This document shows, one piece after another, positions 47,561-61,400 of a stretch of 64,000 nucleotides of DNA; position 1 is the stretch's first letter, and each line of letters begins with the position of its first letter. The notes below the pieces were generated by a model. The model saw only the letters and a program-made list of their open reading frames with translations, was not told the DNA's origin and made no database searches. Position numbers and translations under genes: made by a program. This stretch comes from Hydractinia symbiolongicarpus (taxonomy: Eukaryota; Cnidaria; Hydrozoa; Anthoathecata; Hydractiniidae): NCBI RefSeq assembly GCF_029227915.1, contig NC_079876.1:2730001-2794000 (forward strand). Direction: 5' to 3'.

Positions 47561-50500
47561 TGAGTTTACACCCTGGGGACTTTCTTTGTATAGTTTTGAC
47601 TATACGGGCCGAGTCCGGGATTTACGGGAAATCGCAGGTTTTCGATTGCCGGCGATTAAACTGCTTTTATTCAGCGTCTCATCAAAAATGAAAACATTTT
47701 TGAAAACTACAAGTCTCATGCGTTTTAGTGGTGAAAAAATAATTTACAAAATCGTTCGGGAATTGAATTTACTCCCTGGGTACTTTCTTTGTATAATTTT
47801 GACTATACGGGCCAAGCCGGGATTTACGAGAAATCTCGGGTTTTCGTTTGCCGACGATTAAATTTCTTTTATTCAGCGTTTCATCAAAAATGAAAACATT
47901 TTTAAAAGCTACAAGTCTTATGCGTTTTAGTGGTGAAAAAATAATTTAAAAAATCGTTCTGGAAATGAGTTTACTCACAGGGTACTTTCTTTGTATACAT
48001 TCGACTATACGGGCCAAACCCGGGATGTACGGGAAATCGCGGGTTTTCGTTTTCCGGCGATTAAACCTCTTTCATTAAGCGTCTCATCAAAAATGAAAAC
48101 ATTTTTGAAAACTACAAGTCTCATGCGTTTTAGTGGTGAAAAAAAAATTTAAAAAATCGTTCGGGAAATGAGTTTACTCCCTGGGTACTTTCTTTGTATA
48201 CATTCGACTATACGAGCCAAGCCCCGGATTTACGGGAAAACGCGGGATTTCGTTTGCCGGCGATTAAACTTCTTTTATTCAGCGTCTCATCAAAGATGAA
48301 AACATTTTTGAAAACTACAAGTCTCATGCGTTTTAGTGGTAAAAAAATAATTTAAAAAATCGTTCGGGAAATGAGTTTACACCCTGGGTACTTTCTTTGT
48401 ATACTTTTGACTATACGGGCCGAGTCTGGGATTTACGGGAAATTGCAGGTTTTCGTTTGCCGGCGATTAAACTTCTTTTATTCAGCGTCTTATCAAAAAT
48501 GAAACATTTTTGAAAACTACAAGTCTCATACGTTTTAGTGGTGAAAAAATAATTTAAAAATTCGTTCGGGAAATGAGTTTACTCACTGGGCACTTTCCTT
48601 GTATACTTTTAACTATACGGGCCGAGTCAGGGATTTACGGGAAATCGCGGGTTTTCGTTTGCCGGCGATTAAACTTCTTTTATTCAGCGTCTCATCAAAA
48701 ATGAAAACATTTTTAAAAACTACAAGTCTCATGGGTTTTAGTGGTGAAATAAAAATTTAAAAAATCGTTTGGGAAATGAGTTTACTCACTGGGTACTTTC
48801 TTTGTATACTTTTGACTATACGGGCCGAGTCCAGGATTTACGGGAAATCGCAGGTTTTCGTTTGCCGGCGATTTAACTTCTTTTATTCAGCGTCTCATCA
48901 AAAATGAAAACATTTTTAAAAACTACAAGTCTTATGCGTTTTAGTGGTGAAAAAATAATTTAAAAAATCGTTCTGGAAATGAGTTTACTCCCTGGGTACT
49001 TTCTTTGTATAGTTTTGACTATACGGGCCGAGTCCGGGATTTACGGGAAATCGCAGGTTTTCGATTGCCGGCGATTAAACTGCTTTTATTCAGCGTCTAA
49101 TCAAAAATGAAAACATTTTTAAAAACTACAAGTCTCATACGTTTTAGTGGTGAAAAAATAATTTAAAAATTCGTTCGGGAAATGAGTTTACTCACTGGGC
49201 ACTTTCTTTGTATACTTTTAACTATACGGGCCGAGTCAGGGATTTACGGGAAATGGCGGGTTTTCGTTTGCCGGCGATTAAACTTCTTTTATTCAGCGTC
49301 TCATCAAAAATGAAAACATTTTTAAAAACTACAAGTCTCATGGGTTTTAGTGGTGAAATAAAAATTTAAAAAATCGTTTGGGAAATGAGTTTACTCACTG
49401 GGTACTTTCTTTGTATACTTTTGACTATACGGGCCGAGTCCAGGATTTACGGGAAATCGCAGGTTTTCGTTTGCCGGCGATTTAACTTCTTTTATTCAGC
49501 GTCTCATCAAAAATGAAAACATTTTTAAAAACTACAAGTCTTATGCGTTTTAGTGGTGAAAAAATAATTTAAAAAATCGTTCTGGAAATGAGTTTACTCC
49601 CTGGGTACTTTCTTTGTATAGTTTTGACTATACGGGCCGAGTCCGGGATTTACGGGAAATCGCAGGTTTTCGATTGCCGGCGATTAAACTGCTTTTATTC
49701 AGCGTCTAATCAAAAATGAAAACATTTTTAAAAACTACAAGTCTCATGCGTTTTAGTGGTGAAAAAATAATTTAAAAAATCGTTCGGGAAATGAATTTAC
49801 TCCCTGGGTACTTTCTTTGTATACTTTTGACTATACGGGCCAAGCCGGGATTTACGGGAAATCGCGGGTTTTCGTTTGCCGACGATTAAATTTCTTTTAT
49901 TCAGCGTTTCATCAAAAATGAAAACATTTTTAAAAGCTACAAGTCTTATGCGTTTTAGTGGTGAAAAAATAATTTAAAAAATCGTTCTGGAAATGAGTTT
50001 ACTCCCTGGGTACTTTCTTTGTATACATTCGACTATACGGGCCAAACCCGGGATTTACGGGAAATCGCGGGTTTTCGTTTTCCGGCGATTAAACCTCTTT
50101 CATTAGGCGTCTCATCAAAAATGAAAACATTTTTGAAAACTACAAGTCTCATGCGTTTTAGTGGTGAAAAAAAAATTTAAAAAATCGTTCGGGAAATGAG
50201 TTTACTCCCTGGGTACTTTCTTTGTATACATTCGACTATACGAGCCAAGCCCCGGATTTACGGGAAAACGCGGGATTTCGTTTGCCGGCGATTAAACTTC
50301 TTTTATTCAGCGTCCCATCAAATATGAAAATATTTTTGAAAACTACCAGTCTCATGCGTTTAATGGTAGAAAAATAATATAAAAAATCGTTCGGGAAATG
50401 AGTTTACTCCCTGGGTACTTTCTTTGTATACTTTTGACTATACGGTCGAGTCCGGGGTTTACGGGAAATGGCGGGTTTTTGTTTGCCGGCGATTAAACTT

Positions 50501-50750
50501 CTTTTATTCAGCGTCTCATCAAAAATGAAAACATTTTTGAAAACTACAAGTCTCATGCGTTTTAGTGGTGAAAAAATAATTTAAAAAATCGTTTTGGAAA
50601 TGCGTTTACTCCCTGGTTACTTTCTCTGTATACTTTTGATTATACGGTTCCAGTCCGGGGTTTACGGGAAATGGCGGGTTTTCGTTTGCCGGCGATTAAA
50701 CTTCTTTTATTCAGCGTCTTATCAAAAATGAAAACATTTTTGAAAACTAC
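47561..50750 (-). repeat. Mixed units with a 609-bp three-monomer duplication
   Basis: GGGCACTTTC at about 48588 and 49197, with AACTATACGGGCCGAGTCAGGG, CCAGGATTTACGG and TTTTCGATTGCCGG in the same order, marks a tandem step of three units at about 48520-49740. CGAGCCAAGCCCCGG and CGTCCCATCAAATATG units follow near 50240-50340. Only satellite is present. Confidence 0.75.
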
Positions 50751-52860
50751 AAGTCTCATGCGTTTTAGTGGTGAAAAAATAATTCAAAAAATCGTTTTGG
50801 AAATGCGTTTACTCACAGGGTACTTTCTTTGTATACATTCGACTATACGGGCCAAGCCCGGGATTTACGGGAAATCGCGGGTTTTCGTTTGCTGGCGATT
50901 AAACCACTTTCATTAAGCGTCTCATCAAAAATGAAAATATTTCTGAAAACTACAAGTCTCATGCGTTTTAGTGGTGAAAAAATAATTTAAAAAATCGTTC
51001 GGGAAATGAGTTTACTCACAGGGTACTTTCTTTGTATACATTCGACTATACGGGCCAAGCCCGGGATTTACGGGAAATCGCGGGTTTTCGATTGCCGGCG
51101 ATTAAACCTCTTTCATTAAGCGTCTCATCAAAAATGAAAACATTTTTGAAAACTACAAGTCTCATGCGTTTTAGTGGTGAAAAAAGAATTTAAAAAATTG
51201 TTCGGGAAATGAGTTTACTCCCTGGGTACTTTCTTTGTATACTTTGGACTATACGGGCCGAGTCCGGGATTTACGGGAAATCGCGGATTTTCGTTTGAGG
51301 GCGATTAAACTTCTTTTATTCAGCGTCTTATCAAAAATGAAAACATTTTTGAAAACTACAAGTCTCATGCGTTGTAGTGGTGAAAAAATAATTTAAAAAA
51401 TCGTTCGGAAAATGAGTTTACTCCCTGGGTACTTTCTTTGTATACTTTTGACTATACGGGCCGAGTCCGGGGTTTACGGGAAATGGCGGGTTTTCGTTTG
51501 CCGGCGATTAAACTTCTTTTATTCAGCGTCTCATCAAAAATGAAAACATTTTTAAAAACTATAAGTCTCATGGGTTTTAGTGGTGAAATAATAATTTAAA
51601 AAATCGTTCGGGAAATGAGTTTACATCCCGGGTACTTTCTTTACTATACGGGCCGAGTCCGGGATTGACGGGAACTCGCAGGTTTTCGTTTGCCGGCGAT
51701 TAAACTTCTTTTATTCAGCGTCTCATAAAAATTGAAAACATTTTTGAAAACTACAAGTCTCATGCGTTTTAGTGGTGAAAAAATATTTTAAAAAATCGTT
51801 CGGGAAATGAGTTTACTCCCTGGGTACTTTCTTTGTATACTTTTGACTATACGGGCCGAGTCCGGGATTTACGGAAAGTCGCGGGTTTTCGTTTGCCGGC
51901 GTTTAAACTTCTTTTATTCAGCGTCTCATCAAAAATGAAAACATTTTTAAAAACTACAAGTCTCATGGGCTTTAGTGGTGAAATAATAATTTAAAAAATC
52001 GTTCGGGAAATGAGTTTACACCCTGGGGACTTTCTTTGTAAACTTTTGACTATACGGACCGAGTCCGGGATTTACGGGAAATCGCGGGTTTTCGTTTGCC
52101 GGCGATTAAACTTCTTTTATTCAGCGTCTCATCAAAAATGAATACATTTTTGAAAACTACAAGTCTCATGCGTTTTAGTGGTGAAAAAATAATTTAAAAA
52201 ATCGTTCGGGAAATGAGTTTACTCCCTGGGTACTTTCTTTGTATACTTTTGACTATGCGGGCCGAGTCCGGGGTTTACGGGAAATGGCGGGTTTTCGTTT
52301 GCCGGCGATGAAACTTCTTTTATTCAGCGTCTCATCAAAAATGAAAACATTTTTGAAAACTACAAGTGTCATCCGTTTTAGTGGTGAAAAAATAATTTAA
52401 AAAATCGTTCGGGAAATGAGTTTACATCCCGGGTACTTTCTTTACTATACGGGCCGAGTCCGGGATTTACGGGAAATCGCAGGTTTTCGTTTGCCGGCGA
52501 TTAAACTTCTTTTATTCAGCGTCTCATCAAAATTGAAAACATTTTTGAAAACTACAAGTCTCATGCGTTTTAGTGGTGAAAAAATATTTTAAAAAATCGT
52601 TCGGGAAATGAGTTTACTCCTTGGGTACTTTCTTTGTATACTTTTGACTATACGGGCCGAGTCCGGGATTTACGGAAAGTCGCGGGTTTTCGTTTGCCGG
52701 CGTTTAAACTTCTTTTATTCAGCGTCTCATCAAAAATGAAAACATTTTTAAAAACTACAAGTCTCATGGGCTTTAGTGGTGAAATAATAATTTAAAAAAT
52801 CGTTCTGGAAATGATTTTACACCCTGGGGACTTCCTTTGTATACTTTTGACTATACGGGC
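50751..52860 (-). repeat. Copy of the 46-kb block, then a four-monomer step (lag 801)
   Basis: About 50760-51655 matches 45915-46810 at lag 4845. TTACTATACGG at 51641 and 52442 gives an 801-bp step, four units less the 11-bp deletion. CGGAAAGTCGCGGG with CGGCGTTTAAAC recurs near 51875 and 52677. Confidence 0.76.
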
Positions 52861-54798
52861 CGAGTCCGGGATTTACGGGAAATCGCGGGTTTTGGTTTGC
52901 CGGCGATTAAACTTCTTTTATTCAGCGTCTCATCAAAAATGAATACATTTTTGAAAACTACAAGTCTCATGCGTTTTAGTGGTGAAAAAATAATTTAAAA
53001 AATCGTTCGGGAAATGAGTTTACTCCCTGGCTACTTTCTTTGTATACTTTTGACTATGCGGGCCGAGTCCGGGGTTTACGGGAAATGGCGGGTTTTCGTT
53101 TGCCGGCGATTAAACTTCTTTTATTCAGCGTCTCATCAAAAATGAAAACATTTTTGAAAACTATAAGTGTCATGCGTTTTAGTGGTGAAAAAATAATTTA
53201 AAAAATCGTTCGAGAAATGAGTTTACTCCCTGGGTACTTTCTTTGTATACTTTTGATTATACGGGCCGAGTCCAGGGTTTAGGGGAAATGGCGGGTTTTC
53301 GTTTGCCGGCGATTAAACTTATTTTATTCAGCGTCTCATCAAAAATGAAAACATTTTTAAAAACTACAAGTCTCATGGGCTTTAGTGGTGAAATAATAAT
53401 TTAAAAAATCGTTCGGGAAGTGAGTTTACACCCTGGGTACTTTCTTTGTATACTTTTGATTATACGGGCCGAGTCCGGGATTTACGGGAAATCGCAGGTT
53501 TTCGTTTGCCGGCGATTAAACTTCTTTTATTCAGCATCTCATCAAAAATGAATACATTTTTGAAAACTACAAGTCTCATGCGTTTTAGTGGTGTAAATAT
53601 AATTTAAAAAATCGTTCGGGAAATGAGTTTACTCCCTGGGTACTTTCTTTGTATACTTTTGACTATGCGGGCCGAGTCCGGGGTTTACGGGAAATGGCGG
53701 GTTTTCGTTTGCCGGCGATTAAACTTCTTTTATTCACCGTCTCATCAAAAATGAAAACATTTTTGAAAGCTACAGGTGTCATGCGTTTTAGTGGTGAAAA
53801 AATAATTTAAAAAATCGTTCGGGAAATGAGTTTACTCCCTGGGTACTTTCTTTGTATACTTTTGATTATACGGGCCGAGTCCAGGGTTTACGGGAAATGG
53901 CGGGTTTTCGTTTGCCGGCGATTAAACTTCTTTTATTCAGCGTCTCATCAAAAATGGAAACATTTTTAAAAACTACAAGTCTCATGGGCTTTAGTGGTGA
54001 AATAATAATTTAAAAAATAGTTCGGGAAATGAGTTTACACCCTAGTTACTTTCTTTGTATACTTTTGACTATACGGGCCGAGTCCGGGATTTACGGGAAA
54101 TCGCAGGTTTTCGTTTGCCGGCGATTAAACTTCTTTCATTCAGCGTCTCATCAAAAATGAAAACATTTTTAAAAACTACAAGTCTCATGCGTTTTAGTGG
54201 TGAAAAAATAATTTAAAAAATCGTTCGGGAAATAAGTTTACTCCCTGGAGACTTTCTTTGTATACATTCGACTATACGGGCCAAGCCCGGGATTTACGGG
54301 AAATCGCGGGTTTTCGTTTCCCGGCGATTAAACATCTTTCATTAAGCGTCTCATCAAAAATGAAAACATTTCTGAAAACTACAAGTCACATGCGTTTTAG
54401 TGGTGAAAAAATAATTTAAAAAATCGTTCGGGAAATGAGTTTACTCCCTGGGTACGTTCTTTGTATACTTTTGACTATACGGGCCGAGTCCGGGATTTAC
54501 GGGAAATCGCAGGTTTTCGTTTGCCGGCGATTAAACTTCTTTTATTCAGCGTCTTATCAAAAATGAAAACATTTTTAAAAACTACAAGTCTCATGGGCTT
54601 TAGTGGTGAAATAATAATTTAAAAAATCGTTTGGAAAATTAGTTTACTCCCTGGGTACTTTCTTTGTATACTTTTGACTATACGGACCGAATCCGGGATT
54701 TACGGAAAATCGCAGGTTTTCGTTTGCCGGCGATTAAACTTCTTTTATTCAGCCTCTCATCAAAAATGAAAACATTTTTGAAAACTACAAGTCTCATG
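52861..54798 (-). repeat. Three-monomer steps with ATGAATACATTT units
   Basis: TTTTGATTATACGG at 53251 and 53860 (lag 609), with CGAGTCCAGGGTTTA, AAGTGTCATGCG and ATGAATACATTTTTG repeating in order. CTATGCGGGCC is a shared local variant. From about 54605 the units read TTTGGAAAATTAG, the reverse complement of the left-arm A-type unit that follows C-type units. Confidence 0.74.
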
Positions 54799-55001
54799 CG
54801 TTTTAGTGGTGAAAAAATAAATTAAAAAATCGTTCGAGAAATGAGTTTACTCCCTGAGTACTATCTTTGTATGCTTTTGACTATACGGGCCAAGCCCGGG
54901 ATTTACGGGAAATCTCGGGTTTTCGTTTGCCGGCGATTAAACTTCTTTTATTCAGCGTCTCATCAGAAATGAAAACATTTTTGAAAACTACAAGTCTTAT
55001 G
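54799..55001 (-). repeat. Lone C-type monomer in the right arm (203 bp)
   Basis: Read on the minus strand it has CATAAGACTTG, TTTCTGATGAG, GGGCTTGGCCC, GATAGTAC and TTAATTTATTTTTTC, the linked marks of left-arm subfamily C. It reads AAAACCCGAGATTT where left-arm C copies read AAAACCGAGATTT, so it lacks their 1-bp loss and is 203 rather than 202 bp. The neighbouring unit also matches the left-arm order. It is the only clear full C unit I saw in the right arm. Confidence 0.8.
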
Positions 55002-58000
55002 CGTTTTAGTGGTGAAAAATTAATTTAAAAAATCGTTCTGGAAATGAGTTTACTCACAGAGTTTTTTCTTTGTATACATTCGACTATAAGGGCCAAGCCC
55101 GGGATTTACGGGAAATCGCGGGTTTTCGTTTGCCGGCGATTAAACCTCTTTCATTAAGCGTCTCATCAAAAATGAAAACATTTTTGAAAACTACAAGTCT
55201 CATTCGTTTTAGTGGTGAGAAAAAAATTTAAAAAATCGTTCGGGAAATGAGTTTACTCCCTGGGCACTTTCTTTGTATACATTCGACTATACGGGCCAAG
55301 CCCGGGATTTACGGGAAATCGCGGGATTTCGTTTGCCGGCGATTAAACCTCTTTGATTAAGCGTGTCATCAAAAATAAAAACATTTTTGAAAACTACAAG
55401 TCTCATGGGATTTAGTGGTGAAATAATAATTAAAAAAATCGTTCGGGAAATGAGTTTACACCCCGGGTACTTTCTTTGTATACTTTTGACTATACGGGCC
55501 GAGTCCGGGATTTACGGGAAATCGCAGGTTTTCGTTTGCCGGCGATTAAACTTCTTTTATTAAGCGTCTCATCAAAAATGAAAACATTTTTGAGAACTAC
55601 AAGTCTCGTGCGTTTTAGTGGTGAAAAAATAATTTAAAAAATCGTTCGGGAAATGAGTTTACTCCCTGGGTACTTTCTTTGTATACTTTTGACTATACGG
55701 GCCGAGTCCGGGATTTACGGGAAATCGCAGGTTTTCGTTTGCCGGCGATTAAACTTCTTTTATTAAGCGTCTCATCAAAAATGAAAACATTTTTGAAAAC
55801 TACAAGTCTCATTCGTTTTAGTGGTGAAAAAAAAATTTAAAAAATCGTTCGGGAAATGAGTTTACTCCCTGGGTACTTTCTTTGTATACATTCGACTATA
55901 CGGGCCAAGCCCGGGATTTACGGGAAATCGCGGGATTTCGTTTGCCGGCGATTAAACCTCTTTTATTAGGCGTGTCATCAAAAATCAAAACATTTTTGAA
56001 AACTACAAGTCTCATGGGATTTAGTGGTGAAATAATAATTAAAAAAATCGTTCGGGAAATGAGTTTACACCCCGGGTACTTTCTTTGTATACTTTTGACT
56101 ATACGGGCCGAGTTCGGGATTTACGGGAAATGGCGGGTTTTCGTTTGCCGGCGATTAAACTTCTTTTATTCAGCGTCTCATCAAAAATGAAAACATTTTT
56201 GAGAACTACAAGTCTCGTGCGTTTTAGTGGTGAAAAAATAATTTAAAAAATCGTTCGGGAAATGAGTTTACTCCCTGGGTACTTTCTTTGTATACTTTTG
56301 ACTATACGGGCCGAGTCCGGGATTTACGGGAAATCGCAGGTTTTCGTTTGCCGGCGATTAAACTTCTTTTATTAAGCGTCTCATCAAAAATGAAAACATT
56401 TTTGAAAACTACAAGTCTCATTCGTTTTAGTGGTGAAAAAAAAATTTAAAAAATCGTTCGGGAAATGAGTTTACTCCCTGGGTACTTTCTTTGTATACAT
56501 TCGACTATACGGGCCAAGCCCGGGATTTACGGGAAATCGCGGGATTTCGTTTGCCGGCGATTAAACCTCTTTTATTAGGCGTGTCATCAAAAATCAAAAC
56601 ATTTTTGAAAACTACAAGTCTCATGGGATTTAGTGGTGAAATAATAATTAAAAAAATCGTTCGGGAAATGAGTTTACACCCCGGGTACTTTCTTTGTATA
56701 CTTTTGACTATACGGGCCGAGTTCGGGATTTACGGGAAATGGCGGGTTTTCGTTTGCCGGCGATTAAACTTCTTTTATTCAGCGTCTCATCAAAAATGAA
56801 AACATTTTTAAAAACTATAAGTCTCATGGGTTTTAGTGGTGAAATAATAATTTAAAAAATCGTTCGGAAAATGAGTTTACCCCCTGCGTAATTTATTTGT
56901 ATACTTTTGACTATACAGGCCGAGTCCGGGGTTTACGGGAAATGGCGGGTTTTCGTTTGCCGGCGATTAAACTTCTTTTATTCAGCGTGTCATCAAAAAT
57001 AAAAACATTTTCGAAAACTACAAGTCTCATGGGATTTAGTGGTGAAATAATAATTAAAAAAATCGTTCGGGAAATGAGTTTACACCCCGGGTACTTTCTT
57101 TGTATACTTTTGACTATACGGGCCGAGTCCGGGATTTACGGGAAATCGCAGGTTTTCGTTTGCCGGCGATTAAACTTCTTTTATTAAGCGTCTCATCAAA
57201 AATGAAAACATTTTTGAAAACTACAAGTCTCGTGCGTTTTAGTGGTGAAAAAATAATTTAAAAAATCGTTCGGGAAATGAGTTTACTCCCTGGGTACTTT
57301 CTTTGTATACTTTTGACTATACGGGCCGAGTCCGGGATTTACGGGAAATCGCAGGTTTTCGTTTGCCGGCGATTAAACTTCTTTTATTAAGCGTCTCATC
57401 AAAAATGAAAACATTTTTGAAAACTACAAGTCTCATTCGTTTTAGTGGTGAAAAAAAAATTTAAAAAATCGTTCGGGAAATGAGTTTACTCCCTGGGTAC
57501 TTTCTTTGTATACATTCGACTATACGGGCCAAGCCCGGGATTTACGGGAAATCGCGGGATTTCGTTTGCCGGCGATTAAACCTCTTTTATTAAGCGTGTC
57601 ATCAAAAATCAAAACATTTTTGAAAACTACAAGTCTCATGGGATTTAGTGGTGAAATAATAATTAAAAAAATCGTTCGGGAAATGAGTTTACACCCCGGG
57701 TACTTTCTTTGTATACTTTTGACTATACGGGCCGAGTTCGGGATTTACGGGAAATGGCGGGTTTTTGTTTGCCGGCGATTAAACTTCTTTTATTCAGCGT
57801 CTCATCAAAAATGAAAACATTTTTAAAAACTATAAGTCTCATGGGTTTTAGTGGTGAAATAATAATTTAAAAAATCGTTCGGAAAATGAGTTTACCCCCT
57901 GCGTAATTTATTTGTATACTTTTGACTATACAGGCCGAGTCCGGGGTTTACGGGAAATGGCGGGTTTTCGTTTGCTGGCGATTAAACTTCTTTTATTCAG

Positions 58001-58420
58001 CGTCTCATCAAAAATGAAAACATTTTTAAAAACTATAAGTCTCATGGGTCTTAGTGGTGAGAAAAAAATTTAAAAAATCGTTCGGGAAATGAGTTTACTC
58101 CCTGGGTACTTTCTTTGTATTCATTCGACTATACGGGCCAAGACCGCGATTTACGGGAAATCGCGGGATTTCGTTTGCCGGCGATTAAACCTCTTTTATT
58201 AAGCGTGTCATCAAAAATGAAAACATTTTTGAAAACTACAAGTCTCATGGGATTTAGTGGTGAAATAATAATTAAAAAAATCGTTCGGGAAATAAGTTTA
58301 CACCCCGGGTACTTTCTTTGTATACTTTTGACTATACGGGCCGAGTCCAGGATTTACGGGAAATCGCAGGTTTTCGTTTGCCGGCGATTAAACTTCTTTT
58401 ATTAAGCGTCTCATCAAAAA
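55002..58420 (-). repeat. Three- and five-monomer duplications with GTGTCATCAAAAAT units
   Basis: An identical open stretch begins at 55882 and 56491 (lag 609), and a near-copy at 57506 (lag 1015). Marks are GCGTGTCATCAAAAATC, CATGGGATTTAGTGG, AATTAAAAAAATCG and CACCCCGGGTAC. This combination looks particular to this part of the array, plus outliers near 59400 and 61650. Confidence 0.8.
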
Positions 58421-61400
58421 TGAAAACATTTTTGAAAACTACAAGTCTCATGCGTTTTAGTGGTGAAAAAATAATTTAAAAAATCGCTCGGGAAATGAGT
58501 TTACTCCCTGGGTACTTTCTTTGTATACTTTTGACTATACGGGCCGAGTCCGGGATTTACGGGAAATCGCAGGTTTTCGTTTGCCGGCGATTAAACTTCT
58601 TTTATTCAGCGTCTCATCAAAAATGAAAACATTTTTGAAAACTACAAGTCTCATTCGTTTTAGTGGTGAGAAAAAAATTTAAATAATCGTTCAAGAAATG
58701 AGTTTACTCCCTGGGTACTTTCTTTGTATACATTCGACTATACGGGCCAAGCCCGGGATTTACGGGAAATCGCAGGTTTTCGTTTGCCGGCGATTAAACT
58801 TCTTTTATTAAGCGTCTCATCAAAAATGAAAACATTTTTAAAAACTACAAGTCTCATGTGTTGTAGTGGTGAGAAAATAATTTAAAAAATCGTTCGGAAA
58901 ATGAGTTTACTTCCTGGGTAATTTCTTTGTATACTTTTGACTATACGGGCCGAGTCCGGGGTTTACGGGAAATGGCGGGTTTTCGTTTGCCGGCGATTAA
59001 ACTTCTTTTATTCAGCGTCTCATCAAAAATGAAAACATTTTTAAAAACTATAAGTCTCATGGGTTTTAGTGGTGAAATAATAATTTAAAAAATCGTTCGG
59101 AAAATGAGTTTACTCCCTGGGTAATTTCTTTGTATACTTTTGACTATACGGGCCGAGTCCGGGGTTTACGGGAAATGGCGGGTTTTCGTTTGCTGGCGAT
59201 TAAACTTCTTTTATTCAGCGTCTCATCAAAATTGAAAACATTTTTAAAAACTATAAGTCTCATGGGTTTTAGTGGTGAAATAATAATTTAAAAAAAGGTT
59301 CTGGAAATGAGTTTACTCACAGGGTACTTTCTTTGTATACATTCGACTATACGGGCCAAGCCCGGGATTTACGGGAAATCGTGGGATTTCGTTTGCCGGC
59401 GATTAAACCTCTTTTATTAAGCGTGTCGTCAAAAATCAAAACATTTTTGAAAACTACATGTCTCATGGGATTTAGTGGTGAAATAATAATTTAAAAAATC
59501 GTTCGGGAAATGAGTTTACACCCCGGGTACTTTCTTTGTATACTTTTGACTATACGGGCCGAGTCCGGTATTTACGGGAAATCGCAGGTTTTCGTTTGCC
59601 GGCGATTAAACTTCTTTTATTAAGCGTCTCATCAAAAATGAAAACATTTTTAAAAACTACAAGTCTCATGTGTTGTAATGGTGAGAAAATAATTTAAAAA
59701 ATCGTTCGAAAAATGAGTTTACTCCCTGGGTAATTTCTTTGTATACTTTTGACTATACGGGCCGAGTCCGGGATTTACGGGAAATCGCAGGTTTCGTTTG
59801 CCGGCGATTAAACTTCTTTTATTCAGCGTCTCATCAAAATTGAAAACATTTTTGAAAACTACAAGTCTCATGCGTTTTAGTGGTGAAAAAATATTTTAAA
59901 AAATCGTTCGGGAAATGAGTTTACTCCCTGGGTACTTTCTTTGTATACTTTTGATTATACGGGCCGAGTACGGGATTTACGGAAAGTCGCGGGTTTTCAT
60001 TTGCCGGCGTTTAAACTTCTTTTATTCAGCGTCTCATCAAAAATGAAAACATTTTTAAAAACTACAAGTCTCATGGGCTTTAGTGGTGAAATAATAATTT
60101 AAAAAATCGTTCGGGAAATGAGTTTACACCCTAGGGACTTTCTTCGTATACTTTTGACTATACGGGCCGAGTCCGGGATTTACGGGAAATAGCGGGTTTT
60201 CGCTTGCCGGCGATTAAACTTCTTTTATTCAGCGTCTCATCAAAAATGAATACATTTTTGAAAACTACAAGTCTCATGTGTTTTAGTGGTGAAAAAATAA
60301 TTTAAAAAATCGTTCGGGAAATGAGTTTACTCCCTGGGTACTTTCTTTGTATACTTTTGACTATGCGGGCCGAGTCCGGGGTTTACGGGAAATGGCAGGT
60401 TTCGTTTGCCGGCGATTAAACTTCTTTTTTTCAGCGTCTCATCAAAAATGAAAACATTTTTGAAAACTACAAGTGTCATGCGTTTTAGTGGTGAAAAAAT
60501 AATTTAAAAAATCGTTCGGGAAATGAGTTTACTCCCTGGGTACTTTCTTTGTATACTTTTGATTATACGGGCCGAGTCCAGGGTTTACGGGAAATGGCGG
60601 GTTTTCGTTTGCCGGCGATTAAACTTCTTTTATTCAGCGTCTCATCAAAAATGAAAAAATTTTTAAAAACTACAAGTCTCATGAGCTTTAGTGGTGAAAT
60701 AATAATTTAAAAAATCGTTCGGGAAGTGAGTTTACACCCTGGGTACTTTGTTTGTATACTTTTGACTATACGGGCCGAGTCCGGGATTTACGGGAAATTG
60801 CAGGTTTTCGTTTGCCGGCGATTAAACTTCTTTTATTAAGCGTCTCATCAAAAATGAAAACATTTTTAAAAACTACAAGTCTCATGTGTTGTAGTGGTGA
60901 GAAAATAATTTAAAAAATCGTTCGGAAAATTGGTTTACTCCCTTTGTAATTTCTTTGTATACTTTTGACTATACGGGCTGAGTCCGGGGTTTACGGGAAA
61001 TGGCGGGTTTTCGTTTGCCGGCGATTAAACTTCTTTTATTCAGCGTCTCATCAAAAATGAAAACATTTTTAAAAACTACAAGTCTCATGGGCTTTAGTGG
61101 TGAAATAATAATTTAAAAAATCGTTCGGGAAATGAGTTTACACCCTGGGGACTTTCTTTGTATACTTTTGACTATACGGGCCGAGTCCGGGATTTACGGG
61201 AAATAGCGGGTTTTCGCTTGCCGGCGATTAAACTTCTTTTATTCAGCGTCTCATCAAAAATGAATACATTTTTGAAAACTACAAGTCTCATGGGTTTTAG
61301 TGGTGAAATAATAATTTAAAAAATCGTTCTGGAAATGAGTTTACTCACAGGGTACTTTCTTTGTATACATTCGACTATACGGGCCAAGCCCGGGATTTAC

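Noticed and set aside
55882-56190. Identical 102-codon ORFs (55882, 56491, near-copy 57506) as a conserved peptide family
   Set aside because: The DNA itself is identical because of 609- and 1015-bp block duplications, so peptide identity says nothing about selection. Related frames elsewhere are broken by stops and 1-bp indels.
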